From: an uncultured Flavobacteriales bacterium
Lineage (GTDB): Bacteria; Bacteroidota; Bacteroidia; Flavobacteriales; Crocinitomicaceae
Direction: 5' to 3'
Length of the DNA stretch: 8,733 nt
Assembly: GCA_946479125.1 (NCBI GenBank)
Contig: CAMLET010000109.1
Span: forward strand, 1 to 8,733
Below, one piece after another: positions 6,613-8,733 of the stretch. The position numbers and the translations under genes are program-made. Numbering within the stretch: position 1 is the first letter of the stretch; the number at the start of each line of letters is the position of its first letter. The notes under the pieces were generated by a model. It was not told the origin of the DNA, made no database searches, and was given only the letters and a program-made list of their open reading frames with translations.

Positions 6613-8733
6613 TTATTTCGATTGAGCGTCAACAACAGCTACTTTCACCATATTCACAATTTCGCGAACTGATGATCCCATTTGCAATACGTGAACAGAT
6701 TTTGCCAAACCAACTAAAATTGGTCCGATTGCATCACCATCTGTCATTTCCTGCAACAATTTGTAAGCAATATTTCCAGCCGAAAGATTCGGGAAAATCA
6801 AGGTGTTTACATTTTTATTCGCCAAGGTTGAGAAGGAGAATTTCTCGTTCATCAGATCATTGTTCAGCGCAAAGTTTGCCTGAATTTCACCATCCACAAT
6901 TAGGGTTGGATGATTTTCATGCAAGATCTTCACCGCTTCAGACATCTTCACGGCATCCTCACCATGTGACGATCCAAAGTTGGAATAGCTCAACAACGCA
7001 ATTCTTGGATTCACCTTGAATTTACGAAGCGTTTTAGCCACATTAAATGTGATTTCAGCTATTTGTTCTGCCGTTGGATTTGGATTGATCGTTGTATCAG
7101 CAAGGAAAAGTGGTCCATTCTTAGTCATAAGAATATAAACTCCAGCAGCTACATTCACATCTTTCTCCAATCCAATTGCCTGAATAGCAGGTCGAACAAC
7201 ATCCGTGTAATTTCGTGTCAATCCCGAAATCATAGCATCCGCATCACCAGATTGAACCATCATGGCTCCAAAATGATTGCGTTCGCGCATTTTCTGAATC
7301 GCCTCAAATTCTGTAACACCCTTACGCATACGTTGAGCAAAAAATGCCTTTCCGTAAACCTGGCGACGCATTTTCTCCGTATCCGATTTTGGATCAATGA
7401 TGAGCATTCCCGGAATTTCAATTGCGTATTCCAATAATAGTTGCTCAATGACCTTGCGTTTTCCAAGAAGAATCGGGAAACAAACACCTTCTTCCGTTGC
7501 TGTTTGTGCTGCTTTAAGAATTTTGATATTATCCGCTTCAGCAAAAACAACACGTTTTGGATTTGTTTGCGCCTTCGCAGTAAGATTACTTACCAGTTTG
7601 TTATCCAAACCAAGACGTTTCTTTAATCTCTCCTCATATTCCGCCCAATCAGTAATTGGATATTTTGCAACTCCTGAAGCAACAGCAGCTTTAGCAACTG
7701 CGGGAGCAACATGATAGATCAAGCGCGGATCAATTGGTTTTGGTATGATTTGTTCTCTACCGAACGTTATATTTTTCTCACCGTATGCAGCAATTACTTC
7801 TTCAGGAATAGTTTCCTTAGCAAGATTTGCGATCGCCTTAACAGCGGCAAGCTTCATTTCTTCATTAATAGTTGTTGCACGAACATCCAATGCACCACGG
7901 AAAATGAATGGGAATCCAAGTACATTGTTCACCTGATTAGGATGATCAGATCGACCTGTTGCCATGATAATATCTGGTCGTACAGACATAGCTTCCTTGT
8001 AACCGATTTCTGGCTCAGGATTTGCCAATGCGAACACAATAGGATTCTTAGCCATGGCTTTTACCATTTCTTTCGAAACCAAATTTCCTTTTGATAAACC
8101 AAGAAACACGTCAGCCCCTTTGAATGAATCTTCCAGTGAAATGTCTTTTTTATGAATCGCGAAGACTTGTTTCATGCTATCCAAATCCGTTCTTCCGGCG
8201 TGAATCAACCCTTTGCTGTCAAACATGTAAATCTGATTCAAGTCGGCACCAAGCGCGCGATACAGATTTACACATGAAATTGCAGCAGCTCCGGCACCAG
8301 AAATAACAATTTTCACTTTGTTGATTCTCTTTTTAGCCAATTCAAGTGCATTCAACAAAGCAGCAGCAGAAATAATTGCTGTACCATGCTGATCATCGTG
8401 CATTACAGGAATGTCAAGTTCTTCCTTAAGTCTTCTTTCTATTTCAAAAGCTTCAGGAGCTTTAATATCTTCGAGGTTAATTCCACCAAAAGTTGGTGCA
8501 ATTGCTTTCACGGTTTGGATAAACAATTCCGGATCACTTGCATCCACTTCAATATCGAATACATCGATATCAGCGAAGATCTTAAAGAGGAGTCCTTTTC
8601 CTTCCATTACCGGTTTTGAAGCTTCCGGACCAATATCTCCCAAGCCCAAAACGGCCGTACCATTCGAAATAACAGCAACAAGATTTCCCTTACTGGTGTA
8701 TTTATAAACATCTTCTTTATTCTCAGCAATTTT
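6613..8733 (-). CDS. maeB: NADP-dependent malic enzyme with phosphotransacetylase-like C-terminal domain, MaeB type (5' end cut off)
   Basis: This enzyme decarboxylates malate oxidatively to pyruvate and CO2, giving NADPH for biosynthesis, in the cytoplasm. The frame enters at the right edge and yields 706 residues before the TAA at 6613-6615. By alignment from memory with E. coli MaeB (759 residues), about 50 N-terminal residues are missing, including the YSPGV segment with the catalytic Tyr. Visible in fragment numbering: YTSKGNLVAVISNGTAVLGLG; KPVMEGKG with the catalytic Lys at 46; metal ligands in LEDIKAPE (E88, D89) and MHDDQHGTA; the dinucleotide loop SGAGAAAIS (145-153); and TGRSDHPNQVNNVLGFPFIFRGALD, which is split here by description only as the family signature around 260-285. 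From about residue 392 (PKRVVFAEAD) to the end is the phosphotransacetylase-like domain, with MVQSGDADAMISG and LSYSNFGSS. In hybrid MaeB proteins this domain is not a working transacetylase and is thought to sense acetyl-CoA. A TTG at 8649 is an internal codon and not the start, since homology continues upstream of it. Confidence 0.97.
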   Translation of the reverse strand, partial: KIAENKEDVYKYTSKGNLVAVISNGTAVLGLGDIGPEASKPVMEGKGLLFKIFADIDVFDIEVDASDPELFIQTVKAIAPTFGGINLEDIKAPEAFEIERRLKEELDIPVMHDDQHGTAIISAAALLNALELAKKRINKVKIVISGAGAAAISCVNLYRALGADLNQIYMFDSKGLIHAGRTDLDSMKQVFAIHKKDISLEDSFKGADVFLGLSKGNLVSKEMVKAMAKNPIVFALANPEPEIGYKEAMSVRPDIIMATGRSDHPNQVNNVLGFPFIFRGALDVRATTINEEMKLAAVKAIANLAKETIPEEVIAAYGEKNITFGREQIIPKPIDPRLIYHVAPAVAKAAVASGVAKYPITDWAEYEERLKKRLGLDNKLVSNLTAKAQTNPKRVVFAEADNIKILKAAQTATEEGVCFPILLGKRKVIEQLLLEYAIEIPGMLIIDPKSDTEKMRRQVYGKAFFAQRMRKGVTEFEAIQKMRERNHFGAMMVQSGDADAMISGLTRNYTDVVRPAIQAIGLEKDVNVAAGVYILMTKNGPLFLADTTINPNPTAEQIAEITFNVAKTLRKFKVNPRIALLSYSNFGSSHGEDAVKMSEAVKILHENHPTLIVDGEIQANFALNNDLMNEKFSFSTLANKNVNTLIFPNLSAGNIAYKLLQEMTDGDAIGPILVGLAKSVHVLQMGSSVREIVNMVKVAVVDAQSK

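Noticed and set aside
6611..6625. AAGG just before the ruvA ATG as a ribosome binding site
   Set aside because: It directly abuts the start codon and overlaps the maeB stop, which is too close for Shine-Dalgarno pairing.
6555..7019. A 154-codon plus-strand open frame opposite ruvA and the end of maeB
   Set aside because: It lies antisense to two strongly supported genes, its product is rich in Ser, His, Gln and Pro without any family motif, and it has no start context. It is a shadow frame.
7260..7553. A minus-strand open frame of 97 codons inside maeB in another frame
   Set aside because: It overlaps the phosphotransacetylase-like domain of maeB entirely and has no recognisable motif.
8647..8649. 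TTG at 8649 as the start of maeB
   Set aside because: The frame is open to the window edge and the residues upstream (YTSKGNLVAVISNGTAV) are classic malic enzyme sequence, so the true start lies outside the window.

Overview
The window is one strand-coherent, gene-dense block from a Bacteroidota genome, most likely a Flavobacteriales-type bacterium. The evidence is a recognisable SprA, the outer-membrane translocon of the type IX secretion system (T9SS), which is restricted to the Bacteroidota. The moderately AT-rich composition, the lack of convincing Shine-Dalgarno sequences and the gene order also fit. I cannot assign a genus.

All three genes lie on the minus strand, so transcription runs from high to low coordinates. 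First comes maeB (8733 to 6613), an NADP-type malic enzyme with a C-terminal phosphotransacetylase-like domain, whose first ~50 codons lie beyond the right edge. After a 2-base gap comes ruvA (6610 to 6032), complete, encoding the Holliday-junction-binding subunit of RuvAB. After a 3-base gap comes sprA (6028 to the left edge), which starts at a TTG codon, carries a signal peptide and is open for 2009 codons. Its last few hundred codons lie beyond the left edge.

There is essentially no non-coding DNA: the only intergenic bases are 6611-6612 and 6029-6031. I see no RNA genes, mobile elements, CRISPR arrays, long repeats or terminators. The tight packing points to one polycistronic transcript joining a central-carbon enzyme, a recombination protein and a secretion pore. 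These are unrelated in function; the shared unit looks like a conserved housekeeping arrangement, not a pathway. From memory, maeB-ruvA-sprA is a recurring order in flavobacteria.

I found no undescribed multi-gene system. The points worth a second look are inside sprA: the TTG start that decides whether the signal peptide is annotated, an EF-hand-like acidic loop (residues 1170-1181), a lone pair of cysteines in the mature part, and a Gly-rich then Lys/Arg/Glu-rich low-complexity insert near the end of the visible part.
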